A stretch of DNA of 36,532 bases from Myxococcus sp. (lineage in GTDB: Bacteria > Myxococcota > Myxococcia > Myxococcales > Myxococcaceae). The stretch spans positions 1 through 36,532 of the forward strand of contig JACSRE010000410.1 in NCBI GenBank assembly GCA_014879945.1, given 5' to 3'. The notes under the pieces were generated by a model. It was not told the DNA's origin, did not search any database, and saw only the letters and a list, made by a program, of their open reading frames with translations. The stretch's first letter is position 1. Each line of letters opens with the position of its first letter. A program made the translations under genes and the position numbers. Positions 10,690 through 19,199 of this stretch are shown in pieces.

Positions 10690-11853
10690 CTATCGAGCCT
10701 GCGAGGCCACCAGCCCGCGCCAGGCGGTGATGAGCGCCTCGGCGGCGACGCCCACCTGCGCCTCGGTGGTGGAGCGGCCGAGGCTCAGGCGCACCGTCCC
10801 TTCGGCTTCTGCCGCTGGAACGCCCATCGCCAGCACCACCGCCGAGGCCGTCTCGTGGCCGTCGTGACACGCGCTGCCGGTGCTCGCCGCGAGCTGCGGC
10901 GCCGCGGCCAGGAGGGCAGCGCCCGAGACGCGCGGGAAGCGCAGGCTCAGGGTGTTGGGCAGCCGGGGCGCGCCCGCGCCGTTGACGGCGAGCTCCGGCA
11001 TCGCGGCCGCCAGCTCCTGCCAGAGCTGCTCGCGCAGCGCCTCGACGCGACGGGCCTCGACCGCGAGCGTTCGCGCCGCCACCTGCGCCGCGGCGCCCAG
11101 CCCCACGATGGAGGCGACGTTCTCGGTGCCCGGCCGCAGCCCGCGCTCGTGGCTGGCGCCCAGCAGGAACGGCTTGAGCGCGAGGCCGCGGCGCACGTAG
11201 AGGGCGCCGACGCCCTTGGGCGCGTAGAGCTTGTGGCCGCACACGGTGAGCGCGTCGACGTCGAGCGCGCGGACCTCGACGGGCACCTTGCCGACGCTCT
11301 GCGACGCGTCGGTGTGCACCAGGGCGTCGGCGCGCCGCGCCAGCGCTGCCAGGGCCGCGACCGGCTGCAGCACGCCCGTCTCGTTGTTGGAGTGCATCAG
11401 CGACGCGAAGGCCCCCGAAGGGAGCGCGTCGGGAAGCACCGCGACACCCGCGCCGTCAACGCCCAGCCGAACCGCGCGCCACCCGTCAGCGGCCAGCGCG
11501 GCGATGGGGCCCGTGGTGGCGGGGTGCTCGATGACGCTGGTGACGACGACCCGGCTGGCCGGGCGCGCCCCCGTGAGGCCCAGGATGGCCAGGTTGTTCG
11601 ACTCGGTGCCGCCCGAGGTGAAGAGGAGCTCGTCGGGCTCGCAGTGGAGGAGCGCGGCCAGCTGCCCGCGCGCGAGCTCGACCGCCGCTTTGGCGCGCCG
11701 CCCGTAGACGTGCCCGCTCGAGGGGTTCCCGAAGTGCACCTCGAGGTACGGGCGCATCGCCTCCACCACCTCGGGGAGCAGCGGGGTGGTGGCGTTGAAG
11801 TCGAGGTAGATGGGGTCGCTCACCGGCGCTGGTGTAGCAAACCCCGGCGTCAC
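10690..11853 (-). CDS. Cysteine desulfurase (NifS/IscS-type, class V aminotransferase fold)
   Basis: A PLP enzyme that takes sulfur from cysteine as an enzyme-bound persulfide. Visible motifs, numbered from GTG 11853, are YLDFNATTP near the start, HFGNPSSGH, FTSGGTESNN, His110 in VIEHPA, the PLP lysine Lys208 in VCGHKLYAPKG, and the catalytic Cys329 in STGSACHDGHE. The length (387 aa) is normal. GTG 11853 overlaps the stop of the RND gene by 4 bases (GTGA). A second GTG at 11823 begins exactly where homologues do (VSDPIYLDFN) and is a real alternative. The gene is last in a four-gene minus-strand operon with a heavy-metal pump. It may serve Fe-S repair or sulfur supply under metal stress (inference), or it may simply ride on the operon. 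Confidence 0.92.
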   Translation of the reverse strand: MTPGFATPAPVSDPIYLDFNATTPLLPEVVEAMRPYLEVHFGNPSSGHVYGRRAKAAVELARGQLAALLHCEPDELLFTSGGTESNNLAILGLTGARPASRVVVTSVIEHPATTGPIAALAADGWRAVRLGVDGAGVAVLPDALPSGAFASLMHSNNETGVLQPVAALAALARRADALVHTDASQSVGKVPVEVRALDVDALTVCGHKLYAPKGVGALYVRRGLALKPFLLGASHERGLRPGTENVASIVGLGAAAQVAARTLAVEARRVEALREQLWQELAAAMPELAVNGAGAPRLPNTLSLRFPRVSGAALLAAAPQLAASTGSACHDGHETASAVVLAMGVPAAEAEGTVRLSLGRSTTEAQVGVAAEALITAWRGLVASQAR

Positions 11854-14800
11854 GAAGCCGAGGGGGTCGTCCCTTCAGCCGCCGGCACCTCGTCTTCGGG
11901 CGCCAGCTCCACCCGGTGAATCGGGCGCCAGCCGCGCATCACCACCTGCAGAATGCCGGGGAAGACCGCCAGCATCAGCACGGTCGCGCCCACGATGCCG
12001 AAGATGACGACGGTGGCGAGGGGCCGCTGCACCTCGCTGCCAGCGCCGGTGGACAGCGCCATCGGCGCGAAGCCCAGCGCCGCGACGGCCGCGGTGGTGA
12101 GCACGGCGCGCAGCGTGTGAGAGGCGCCCTGCACGACCGCCGCCTCGAGCGAGACGCCGTGCAGCAACAGCCGCCGCACCTCGGTGGCCATGACGATGCC
12201 GTTGAGCACCGCGACGCCGGCCAGCGCGATGAAGCCTACCGCCGCGGGCAGGCTGAACGTCATGCCGCGCGCCACCAGGCCCGCCACGCCGCCGATGAGG
12301 GCCAGCGGCACCAGCGAGAACACCGCGACGGCCACCCGCACCGAGCCGAAGGTGAGCACCAGCATCGAGAAGATGATCAGCAGCGCCAACGGCACCACGA
12401 TGGCGAGCCGGTCTTGCGCGCGCTCGAAGTTCTCGAACTGGCCGCCCCACGTCACCGTGTAGCCGCCCGGCAAGCCGAGCTCCTTCTCGGTCACCGCCTT
12501 CGCGTCGGCCACCCACGACACCAGGTCGCGGCCGCGCAGGTTCACCTCGACGCGCACGGTGCGCGAGAAGCCCTCGCGGCGCACCGTGGCCGGGCCCTCG
12601 GTGTCCTCCAGCTTGCCCAGCTCGCCCAGCATGACGAGCTGATCGTCCTGCGTCGCGACGAAGAGGTCGCCGTAGCCCTCGGCCGAGGCCTGGCTCGGCG
12701 GCGCCGTCAGCCGCAGCTCGAACTTGCGCGGCCCCTCGTAGATGACGCCCACCTTCTCACCGGCGCGCGCGTCTTCGAGCGTGCGGAACACCGACGCCAG
12801 CTCGACGCCGTAGCGGGCCAGGCGCTCGCGGTCGGGCGTGAAGGTGAGGTTGGGCATGCCCAGCAGCCGCTCGATGCGCACGTCACCGGTGCCGGGCACG
12901 GCCTTCATCAGCTCGCCCAGCTTGTTGGAGCGGTCCACCAGCACGTCGAGGTCGGGCCCGAAGATCTGAATCGCCACGTCGGCGCGGCTGCCCGAGATGA
13001 GCTCGTTGGTGCGATCTTCGATGGGCTGGCTCACCGAGACGAAGGTGCCCTGCACCTCGCCCTCGACCGCGTTCTTGAACGCCTCGGACAAGCCGTCGAG
13101 ATCGTGCGCGGTCTTCCACTCGCGCTTGGGCTTGAGCCGCACCAGCATGTCGGTGTTGTCGTTGCCCACGGGGTCGAAGGCGAGCTCGGCGCGGCCGGTG
13201 AACGCCAGCGTGGTGATCACCTCGGGGAAGCGCTTCATCACGTTCTCGACCTCGAGATCGAGCCGCCGGGCCTCGGTCAGCGAGATGGAGGGCGCGCGGC
13301 GAATCGTCAGCACCGCGTCGCCTTCGTCGATGCGCGGCACGAAGTCGGCGCCCTGCCGGCTCATCGCCACCATCGAGGTGAGGAAGAGCACCACCGTGCC
13401 CACCAGCATCGGCACGCGGTAGGCCAGCACCGTCGGCAGCAGCGCCTCGTACTTCACCCGCAGCGTCTCGAGCCACTTCGGGCCGTGCCCCACCTCACCC
13501 ATCAGCAGCGAGAGCACGCCGGGGAAGAGGACGATGGAATAGAAGAGGGCGCCGAACAGCGCGCACGCCATCACCGTCGCCATCGGCCTGAACATCTTGC
13601 CCTCGACGCCCTGGAGCGCCAGCAGCGGCAGGTACACCAGCATGATGATGGCCACCGAGAACGCCACCGGCCGGGCCACCGGGCCCGCGGCGCTCGCCAG
13701 CGCGTTCTTGCGCTCGTCTTCGGTGCGCAGCAGCTTGCCCGCCATCGCGGCCATCACCGCCTCGAGGATGATGATGGGCCCGTCGACGAGGAAGCCGAAG
13801 TCGATGGCGCCCAGGGACATCAGGTCGCCCGTCACCCCGAACAGGTGCATGCCGAAGAGCGCGAAGGCCATCGACGCGGGAATGCCCAGCACCACGGCCA
13901 CCGCGCCGCGCAGGCTGCCCAGGAAGAGCGCCAGCACCAGCAGCACCACCAGCGCGCCCTCGACCAGGTTCTTGAGCACCGTCTCGAGCGTGCGGCCGAC
14001 GAAGTCGGAGCGATCGTAGATGGCCTCGATGCGCACGCCCGGCGGGAGCGAGCCCTGCACCTCGGCCACGCGCTGCTTCACCGCCTTCGTCACCTCGCGC
14101 GAGTTGGCCCCCAGCAGCATCATCACCGTGCCGGTGACGACCTCGCCTTCGCCGTCGCGGGTGGTGACGCCGTAGCGCAGCGCGGGCCGCACCTTCACCT
14201 CGGCCACGTTCTTCACCAGCACCCGGTTCTCGCCGCCCGACACCACCACGTTGCCGATGTCCTCTTCCGACGTGAGCAGGCCGTTGCCGCGCACCAGGCG
14301 CACCTCTGCGTTCGACTCGATGTACCCGCCCCCGACCGACGAGGTGGAGTTGCGCAGCGCCTCGCTCAGGCGCTCGAGCGACAGGCCGTAGGCCTTGAGC
14401 CGGTTGACGTCGGCCACCACGTGGAACTGCTTGAGGTCGCCCCCCATGGTGTTGACCTCGATGACGCCGGGGATGGAGCGGATGCGCGGCACCACCTCCC
14501 AGTCGAGCAGCGTTCGCAGCTGCATCGCCGAGTGGTCGCCCGTCTCGCTGCGCACCACGAAGGTGAAGATCTCGCCCAGGCCCGTCGAGACCGGCGCCAG
14601 CTGCGAGGGGGGCACGAACTCGGGCAGCTCGGCCGTCGCCTCACGGAGCCGCTCGGTGACGAGCTGCCGGGCGAACCACACGTCCATGCCCTCTTCGAAG
14701 ATGACGGTGACCGCCGAGAGGCCCGGCCGAGACACGCTGCGCAGCTCGATCAGCCGCGGGGTGCCGTTGAGCGCCAGCTCCATCGGCACCGTCACCATGC

Positions 14801-14987
14801 GCTCGACCTCGATGGGCGAGAGCCCGGGCGCCTCGGTCATGATGGTGACCTGCACCGTCGACACGTCGGGCAGCGCGTCGATGGGCAACGCGCGCGCGGC
14901 GAAGAGCCCGGCCGCGAGCAACGCCAGCAGGCCTCCCGCCACGGCCGCGCGGTACTGCACCGACACACGAATGATGGCCGACAACAT
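11850..14987 (-). CDS. Heavy-metal RND efflux pump, CzcA-type inner-membrane subunit
   Basis: This is the 1045-residue proton-driven inner-membrane pump of a tripartite exporter. It begins IIRVSVQYRAAVAGG, followed by the first helix, ALPDVSTVQVTIMTEAPG and the periplasmic porter domain. In transmembrane helix 4 the motif DFGFLVDGPIIILE keeps Asp396, Asp402 and Glu409, the DFG-x3-D-x6-E set of the divalent-cation (Zn/Co/Cd/Ni) HME group; Cu/Ag pumps of CusA type have AMVDAAIVMIEN instead. A second half repeats the topology, ending with hydrophobic helices. Its start overlaps the adaptor stop (ATGA) and its stop overlaps the desulfurase start (GTGA). Divalent metals are therefore favoured as substrate, but the Pro and Ala replacing the usual Ala and Asn in the motif leave this open. 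Confidence 0.93.
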   Translation of the reverse strand: MLSAIIRVSVQYRAAVAGGLLALLAAGLFAARALPIDALPDVSTVQVTIMTEAPGLSPIEVERMVTVPMELALNGTPRLIELRSVSRPGLSAVTVIFEEGMDVWFARQLVTERLREATAELPEFVPPSQLAPVSTGLGEIFTFVVRSETGDHSAMQLRTLLDWEVVPRIRSIPGVIEVNTMGGDLKQFHVVADVNRLKAYGLSLERLSEALRNSTSSVGGGYIESNAEVRLVRGNGLLTSEEDIGNVVVSGGENRVLVKNVAEVKVRPALRYGVTTRDGEGEVVTGTVMMLLGANSREVTKAVKQRVAEVQGSLPPGVRIEAIYDRSDFVGRTLETVLKNLVEGALVVLLVLALFLGSLRGAVAVVLGIPASMAFALFGMHLFGVTGDLMSLGAIDFGFLVDGPIIILEAVMAAMAGKLLRTEDERKNALASAAGPVARPVAFSVAIIMLVYLPLLALQGVEGKMFRPMATVMACALFGALFYSIVLFPGVLSLLMGEVGHGPKWLETLRVKYEALLPTVLAYRVPMLVGTVVLFLTSMVAMSRQGADFVPRIDEGDAVLTIRRAPSISLTEARRLDLEVENVMKRFPEVITTLAFTGRAELAFDPVGNDNTDMLVRLKPKREWKTAHDLDGLSEAFKNAVEGEVQGTFVSVSQPIEDRTNELISGSRADVAIQIFGPDLDVLVDRSNKLGELMKAVPGTGDVRIERLLGMPNLTFTPDRERLARYGVELASVFRTLEDARAGEKVGVIYEGPRKFELRLTAPPSQASAEGYGDLFVATQDDQLVMLGELGKLEDTEGPATVRREGFSRTVRVEVNLRGRDLVSWVADAKAVTEKELGLPGGYTVTWGGQFENFERAQDRLAIVVPLALLIIFSMLVLTFGSVRVAVAVFSLVPLALIGGVAGLVARGMTFSLPAAVGFIALAGVAVLNGIVMATEVRRLLLHGVSLEAAVVQGASHTLRAVLTTAAVAALGFAPMALSTGAGSEVQRPLATVVIFGIVGATVLMLAVFPGILQVVMRGWRPIHRVELAPEDEVPAAEGTTPSAS

Positions 14988-16174
14988 CAGCGAAACACCT
15001 CAGCCTTGAGGGCGAGCACGCCGCCGGCGACGACCTGATCGCCAGCCTTGAGGCCCTTGAGCACCGCCACCTTGCCGGTGTCAGAGGCACCCAGCTCGAT
15101 GACGCGCGGCTCGACCACCCCGTCGCCGACCTGCACGAAGACGGTGGGCTTGCCGTCGATGCGCGTCACCGCCGCGCGGGGCACCACCAGGAACGACTCG
15201 CGGGGGCCCGAGGCGTGAATGGTGCCCAGCACCGACAGGCCCGGCCGCAGCAGCTTCTGGGCGTTGTCGACCTCGACGCGCACGTGGGCGCTGCGGGTGT
15301 CGGCGTCGATGACCTCGCTGATGTGCGCGATGCGCCCGCTGAGCGTCACCTGGCGCGCCGACGGAATGCGCAGATCGACCTGGTCACCTTCGCGCACCGC
15401 CGGCAGATCGCGCTCGAACACCGCCAGCTCGACCCACACCTGCGAGAGGTCGGCCACCACGAACAGCGTGTCAGACGGCTCGACCGTCTCGCCGCGCTTC
15501 ACCTTCGCTTCGACGATGCGGCCCGTCAGCGGGCTGCGCAGCCGCAGCACGCCCAGCTCGCCCTCGACGCTGCCGCCGAGCGCCTCGACGCCCTTCTCGG
15601 CGGCCACCCGCTCGGCCGACAGCGCCTCTGCGTTGGCGCGCGCGAACTGGGCGTCTCGCTCGGCCGACACCTTGGCGTCGGCCAGGCGCCGCTCCCGCTC
15701 TTCGTCGAGGCGGGCCACCTTCTCTCGGGCGCGCACCTTCATCACCTCGGCCTGCGCCTTACCCAGCTCGACCGACTCGAGCTCGGCCACCAGGTCGCCC
15801 GACTTCACGTCCTCTCCCTCGACGCGCGAGAGCGTGCGCACCCGGCCTGAGATGCGGGCGCCGATGGCGGCGACCCGGCGCGCGTCGTAGTCAACCTCGC
15901 CCGTCACCTGCAGGGCCGGCGTCAGCACCTCTTCCGTCACCGCGGCGAAGGCCACCTTCTCGCGCTCGGCGAACTGCTTCGAGAAGCGAATGAACTCACC
16001 GTCGAGGTACGGCGTGCCGCGCTCGGGCACCGTGGCGGAGGCCTCGGGCGCGCCCCCGCCGGGTCGCAGCAGCACGGCGGCGACGATGGCGGCCAGCAGC
16101 GCCGCGCCGACCAGCACCGGCCACTTCTTCATCTCGGGGCTCGGCAGCGGCGGGGGGATGGTGTCAGTGCTCAT
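14987..16174 (-). CDS. RND efflux periplasmic adaptor (membrane-fusion protein)
   Basis: The protein has 395 residues from ATG 16174, which overlaps the stop of the TolC-type gene (ATGA). A short Pro-rich cytoplasmic tail is followed by one membrane anchor (about residues 15-37, KKWPVLVGAALLAAIVAAVLL). Next come a barrel/lipoyl half-motif (ALQVTGEVDYD, ARISGRVRTLSRVEGEDVKSGDLVAELES), a helical hairpin of about 75 residues rich in Arg/Glu/Ala, and the second lipoyl half (LRSPLTGRIVEAKVKRGETV). A beta-barrel and membrane-proximal domain follow. This is the CzcB/CusB layout. It bridges the inner-membrane pump and the outer-membrane channel encoded on either side. No His-rich metal-binding N-terminal extension is seen. 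Longer upstream readings overlap the TolC gene and look non-coding. Confidence 0.92.
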   Translation of the reverse strand: MSTDTIPPPLPSPEMKKWPVLVGAALLAAIVAAVLLRPGGGAPEASATVPERGTPYLDGEFIRFSKQFAEREKVAFAAVTEEVLTPALQVTGEVDYDARRVAAIGARISGRVRTLSRVEGEDVKSGDLVAELESVELGKAQAEVMKVRAREKVARLDEERERRLADAKVSAERDAQFARANAEALSAERVAAEKGVEALGGSVEGELGVLRLRSPLTGRIVEAKVKRGETVEPSDTLFVVADLSQVWVELAVFERDLPAVREGDQVDLRIPSARQVTLSGRIAHISEVIDADTRSAHVRVEVDNAQKLLRPGLSVLGTIHASGPRESFLVVPRAAVTRIDGKPTVFVQVGDGVVEPRVIELGASDTGKVAVLKGLKAGDQVVAGGVLALKAEVFR

Positions 16175-17403
16175 GGGTTCAAGGCTCCCGAGGCGCGCTG
16201 GAGCTCGACGTAGTCGGCCCACGCGGAAGAAAGGGTTTCGAGCCGCTCGCGGCGGACTCGGTTCAGCTCGCGGGTGGCCGCGGTGAGGCGGAAGAGGTCG
16301 AACCGGCCGGCCTTCCACCCCTCTTCGACGAGGTCTTCGAAGCGCTCGGCCTGCGGCACCGCCTCTTTCGAGAGCAGCTCGAGCTGGTTGAGCCGGTGGG
16401 CGTAGGCGCGGTGGCTGGTGGCGACGTCGCGGCGAACGCGGCGCAGCTCGGTCTCGAGGCGCACCTTCTCGGTCTCGAGCTGGGCGGCCGTCACGGCGCG
16501 GGGGCCCTGGTTGCGCTGCGCGACCGGCAGCTCGACGCCCAGGCCCGCGTACCCGAACACCGGAGAAGCGGGGGCCGCGTCGAAGCCGAGGATGTAGGTC
16601 AGCTTGGGGAAGGTCTCTCGCGCCAGCCGGCCCTCGGTGGCCTCGATGAGCGCCAGCCGCGCGCGCACGCTGGCGAGCTCCGGGCGGCGCTCCACCGCGC
16701 CGCGCACCAGCGCCTCTTCATCGGCGGCGGTCGGCGGCTCCGCGAGGTCACCCTCGAGGTCGAGCGGCTCCTCGGGGCCGAGATCGAGCACCTGGCGCAA
16801 GCTCGCGTGGGCCAGCCGCATGAGCCGGCGGGCCTCTTCGAGCTGCACCCGCACGCTCACTCGCTCGAGCGCCGCGGCGACGACGTCAGGCTCTCCGACG
16901 ACGCCGTTCTTCTGGCGCTCCCTCGTGGCCGTCTCGACGCGGCTGGCGGTGGCGAGCGCCTCTTCGTGAATCGAGACGCGCAGGCGCGCGACCTGCACCT
17001 CGATGAAGGCCGTCCACGCGCGCACCCGCGCCAGGGTCTGCGTCGTCACCAGCTCGCTGCGGGCCAGCTCGACCCGACGTTCGGCCTCGGCGACGCGCGA
17101 CCACCCGGCGCCGCTGACCTCGAGGGTGCCGTCGAGGCCCAGGTTGTACCCGTTGAGCGGGTCCATCGGAGGGGGTGAGGCCAGCCGCCGGTAGTCGACG
17201 AAGAGCCGCGGGTTGGTGGGGAGGAAGACGCCGGCGCCGACCCGGCTCGCCTCGGCCTCTTGCAGCACCCGGGCGGCCAGCTGCACCTCCGGCGAGGCGA
17301 CCGAGGCGCGCTCCAAGGCGGCGGCGAGGGTGAGGGGCGAGGCGTGGGCGGACAGCCCCAGCAAGACCAACATCGAGAAGAGTGTCTGACGAACGGCCGG
17401 CAT
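16171..17403 (-). CDS. TolC/CzcC-family outer-membrane efflux protein
   Basis: The 410-residue protein has a signal peptide (MPAVRQTLFSMLVLLGLSAHA) and the opening LTLAAALERASVASPEVQLAA, characteristic of outer-membrane efflux proteins. Two long helical repeat segments follow (about 60-230 and 260-405), with NPRLFVDYRRL early on and GVELPVAQRNQGPRA in the second half, a typical OEP feature. It is the first gene of the efflux operon (TolC-type, adaptor, pump, desulfurase), with an ATGA overlap to the adaptor. A GAGGTG upstream of ATG 17403 is a plausible ribosome-binding site. It forms the exit duct through the outer membrane. Confidence 0.9.
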   Translation of the reverse strand: MPAVRQTLFSMLVLLGLSAHASPLTLAAALERASVASPEVQLAARVLQEAEASRVGAGVFLPTNPRLFVDYRRLASPPPMDPLNGYNLGLDGTLEVSGAGWSRVAEAERRVELARSELVTTQTLARVRAWTAFIEVQVARLRVSIHEEALATASRVETATRERQKNGVVGEPDVVAAALERVSVRVQLEEARRLMRLAHASLRQVLDLGPEEPLDLEGDLAEPPTAADEEALVRGAVERRPELASVRARLALIEATEGRLARETFPKLTYILGFDAAPASPVFGYAGLGVELPVAQRNQGPRAVTAAQLETEKVRLETELRRVRRDVATSHRAYAHRLNQLELLSKEAVPQAERFEDLVEEGWKAGRFDLFRLTAATRELNRVRRERLETLSSAWADYVELQRASGALNP

Positions 17404-17492
17404 CAGTGTGGGCACCTCGGGGCTCGGCGCACACAGATAACGACGCGGCGCACGGTGTCGCGCTCTTTTACCCGACGGGGCCACCGAACGGA

Positions 17493-18251
17493 TCAACCGA
17501 AGACGGAAAAGAAGCTCCGCGGCGCCTTCTTCTTCCGCACGCAGCGCACCCGCTCAGGCAGGTAGCAGGCAGAGAAGCCAAGCCGCCGGTGCCCCGTGGA
17601 CGTCCTGCCCGAGCGGTGCCACAGCAGGTTGTGCAGCAGCACGCTCTCACCCGCGACGACCGGGAGCGGCACCACCTGGCCCTCGACGTCGCGCCGCGCC
17701 ACCACGTCGTCAGGCACCACGCCCCCCAGCGGCGTCGACAGGCCCCAGCGATGCGAGCCGGGCACCACCTCGAGGCAACCGCCCTCGCGCGGCGCGTCGT
17801 CCAGCGCCGTCCACACCTGCACCTCGGGGTCTTCGCTCAGGCCCCAGAGCTTGCCCGCGTCCTGGTGCCAGGGGATCTCGGAGCCCCCGCCCGCCGCCTT
17901 GTTGAAGACGATGGCGCGATAGAGCGACACCGGCCCGGGGATGAGCGCGCGCACCAGGGGCTCGAGCGAGGGGTGCCGGATCAGCGCGCGGAAGCGATCG
18001 TCGAGCTCCAGCTTCTCGAGCTTGCGGTAGTTCAGCGACGGGCCCTGCCACCCGAGGCCGAGCGGCGCGTCGCGGTAGTCGCCGGTCGCCGAGTCCATCT
18101 GGAAGAAGAGGCCGGGCCAGGTGACCTCCCCCAACATCAGCTCGACGGCGCGCGCCCGCAGCTGCTCCACCAGCGCCTCCTCGACGACCGGCCCGAGCTT
18201 CACGAAGCCCTGTTCGCGGAAGGCCTCGACGGCGGCGGCGACGTCGATCAT
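17493..18251 (-). CDS. Phytanoyl-CoA dioxygenase (PhyH) family Fe(II)/2-oxoglutarate oxygenase
   Basis: The start ATG 18251 overlaps the stop of the aldo/keto reductase gene (ATGA), giving 252 residues. The facial triad is visible: His129 and Asp131 in IPWHQDAGKLW and the distal His212 in LLWHRSGRTSTGHR. Arg222 is the probable 2-oxoglutarate salt-bridge residue. FREQGFVKLGPVV near the N-terminus and CLEVVPGSHRWG in the core are also typical of PhyH enzymes. It should hydroxylate a small molecule, possibly a fatty-acyl, amino-acid or polyketide-like compound; the sequence does not tell which. Coupling to a reductase suggests the two act on one pathway. The protein is cytosolic and the gene is intact. 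Confidence 0.88.
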   Translation of the reverse strand: MIDVAAAVEAFREQGFVKLGPVVEEALVEQLRARAVELMLGEVTWPGLFFQMDSATGDYRDAPLGLGWQGPSLNYRKLEKLELDDRFRALIRHPSLEPLVRALIPGPVSLYRAIVFNKAAGGGSEIPWHQDAGKLWGLSEDPEVQVWTALDDAPREGGCLEVVPGSHRWGLSTPLGGVVPDDVVARRDVEGQVVPLPVVAGESVLLHNLLWHRSGRTSTGHRRLGFSACYLPERVRCVRKKKAPRSFFSVFG

Positions 18252-19162
18252 CTCGCGTAGCTCGCGTCGGTGCCGGTGAAGTCGCGGTGGGCGTCGTCGA
18301 GCGCGGCCAGCAGCTCGTCGGGCAACGTCACCTTCGACGCGGCGAGCCCGGCCTCGAGGTGCGCGAGCGTGGCGGGCCCCAGCAGCACCGCGTCGACGCC
18401 GGGGCGCTGACAGACCCAGGCCATGGCCAGCTCGAGCAGCGAGCAGCCGGCCTTCGTCGAGAGCTCGGCGCAGCGGCGCGCGAAGGCCCGCATCGCCTCG
18501 GAGCCGTAGCGCCTGCGGTACAGCGGGTTGGTCTCGAGCCGCGCGCCCTTCGGCCTCTGGGCGTCGGGGGCACGCGCGAAGAGGCCGCCGGCGAGCGGGT
18601 TGTAGATGGTGGTGTGAATGGGGAATCGGCGGGTGAAGGCGAAGTACTCGAGCTCGAGCTGCCGCACGGCGACGTTGTAGAGCACCTGGGAGTGCGCCGG
18701 CCGCGCGAGGCCCCGCCGATCGCACAGGTGGTTGAGCTCTCCAATTCGCCAGGCGGCGAAGTTCGAGACGCCCCACGCGCGCGCCTTCTTCGAGGCCAGC
18801 ACGGTCGCCACGCCGTCGAGCGTCGACTCCAGCGGCGTCGCGGGGTCGGGCACGTGCAGCAGGTAGACGTCGACGAAGTCCGTCCCGAGCCGGGCGAGCG
18901 ACTCGTCGAGCGACGCCACCACGCGCGCGGCCGACAGCCCCTCGCGCCGCCACGCGCCGACCTTGGTGGTGAGCGTCACCTGGTCTCGGCGGCCGGGGAG
19001 CGCGCGGCCCACGATGCGCTCCGCGTCGCCGTCGCAGTAGAGGTTGGCGGTGTCGAGCGCGGTCACGCCGGCGTCGAGCGCGTGGCCGATGATGCGCCGC
19101 GCGTCGGCCTCGGGCGTGCGCCTTCCGAAGTTCATGGTGCCCAGGGCCAGTCGTGCGCGCAC
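18248..19162 (-). CDS. Aldo/keto reductase
   Basis: The 304-residue TIM-barrel NADPH oxidoreductase has the complete catalytic tetrad: Asp37 and Tyr42 (TALDTANLYCDG), Lys67 (TLTTKVGAW) and His103 (VYLLHVPDP). WGVSNFAAW and QVLYNVAVRQ are standard family motifs. The start is GTG 19162, which gives the usual RLALGTMNFG opening; no in-frame ATG lies upstream before the divergent gene. An AAGG lies only 3 bases before the GTG, so the initiation context is poor. It is first in a two-gene unit with the PhyH-like oxygenase. The substrate is unknown. Confidence 0.9.
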   Translation of the reverse strand: MRARLALGTMNFGRRTPEADARRIIGHALDAGVTALDTANLYCDGDAERIVGRALPGRRDQVTLTTKVGAWRREGLSAARVVASLDESLARLGTDFVDVYLLHVPDPATPLESTLDGVATVLASKKARAWGVSNFAAWRIGELNHLCDRRGLARPAHSQVLYNVAVRQLELEYFAFTRRFPIHTTIYNPLAGGLFARAPDAQRPKGARLETNPLYRRRYGSEAMRAFARRCAELSTKAGCSLLELAMAWVCQRPGVDAVLLGPATLAHLEAGLAASKVTLPDELLAALDDAHRDFTGTDASYAR

Positions 19163-19169
19163 GCGCCTT

Positions 19170-19186
19170 CATACGACGCGCGTATG
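19170..19186. promoter_or_regulatory. 17-bp palindrome in the 37-bp gap between two divergent genes
   Basis: CATACG-acgcg-CGTATG is a perfect 6-bp dyad with a 5-base centre, lying between the aldo/keto reductase (minus) and the nitrilase-family gene (plus). Each arm contains a TATG-type element that could serve as a -10 box in its own direction (TATGCT at 19183-19188 for the plus strand). The site may be a shared operator or a back-to-back promoter with very short leaders. This is inference from position and symmetry. Confidence 0.4.
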
Positions 19187-19199
19187 CTGAACCGTAGCC

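Noticed and set aside
11916-15038. A 1040-codon open frame on the plus strand opposite the RND pump
   Set aside because: Its composition is His/Arg/Gln/Asp-rich with no domain, and it is the antisense of a clear CzcA gene; long antisense frames are expected at this GC content.
17404-17492. A sigma70-like promoter before the efflux operon
   Set aside because: TTGATC and TTATCT elements can be picked, but the spacing does not fit, so no promoter is claimed.
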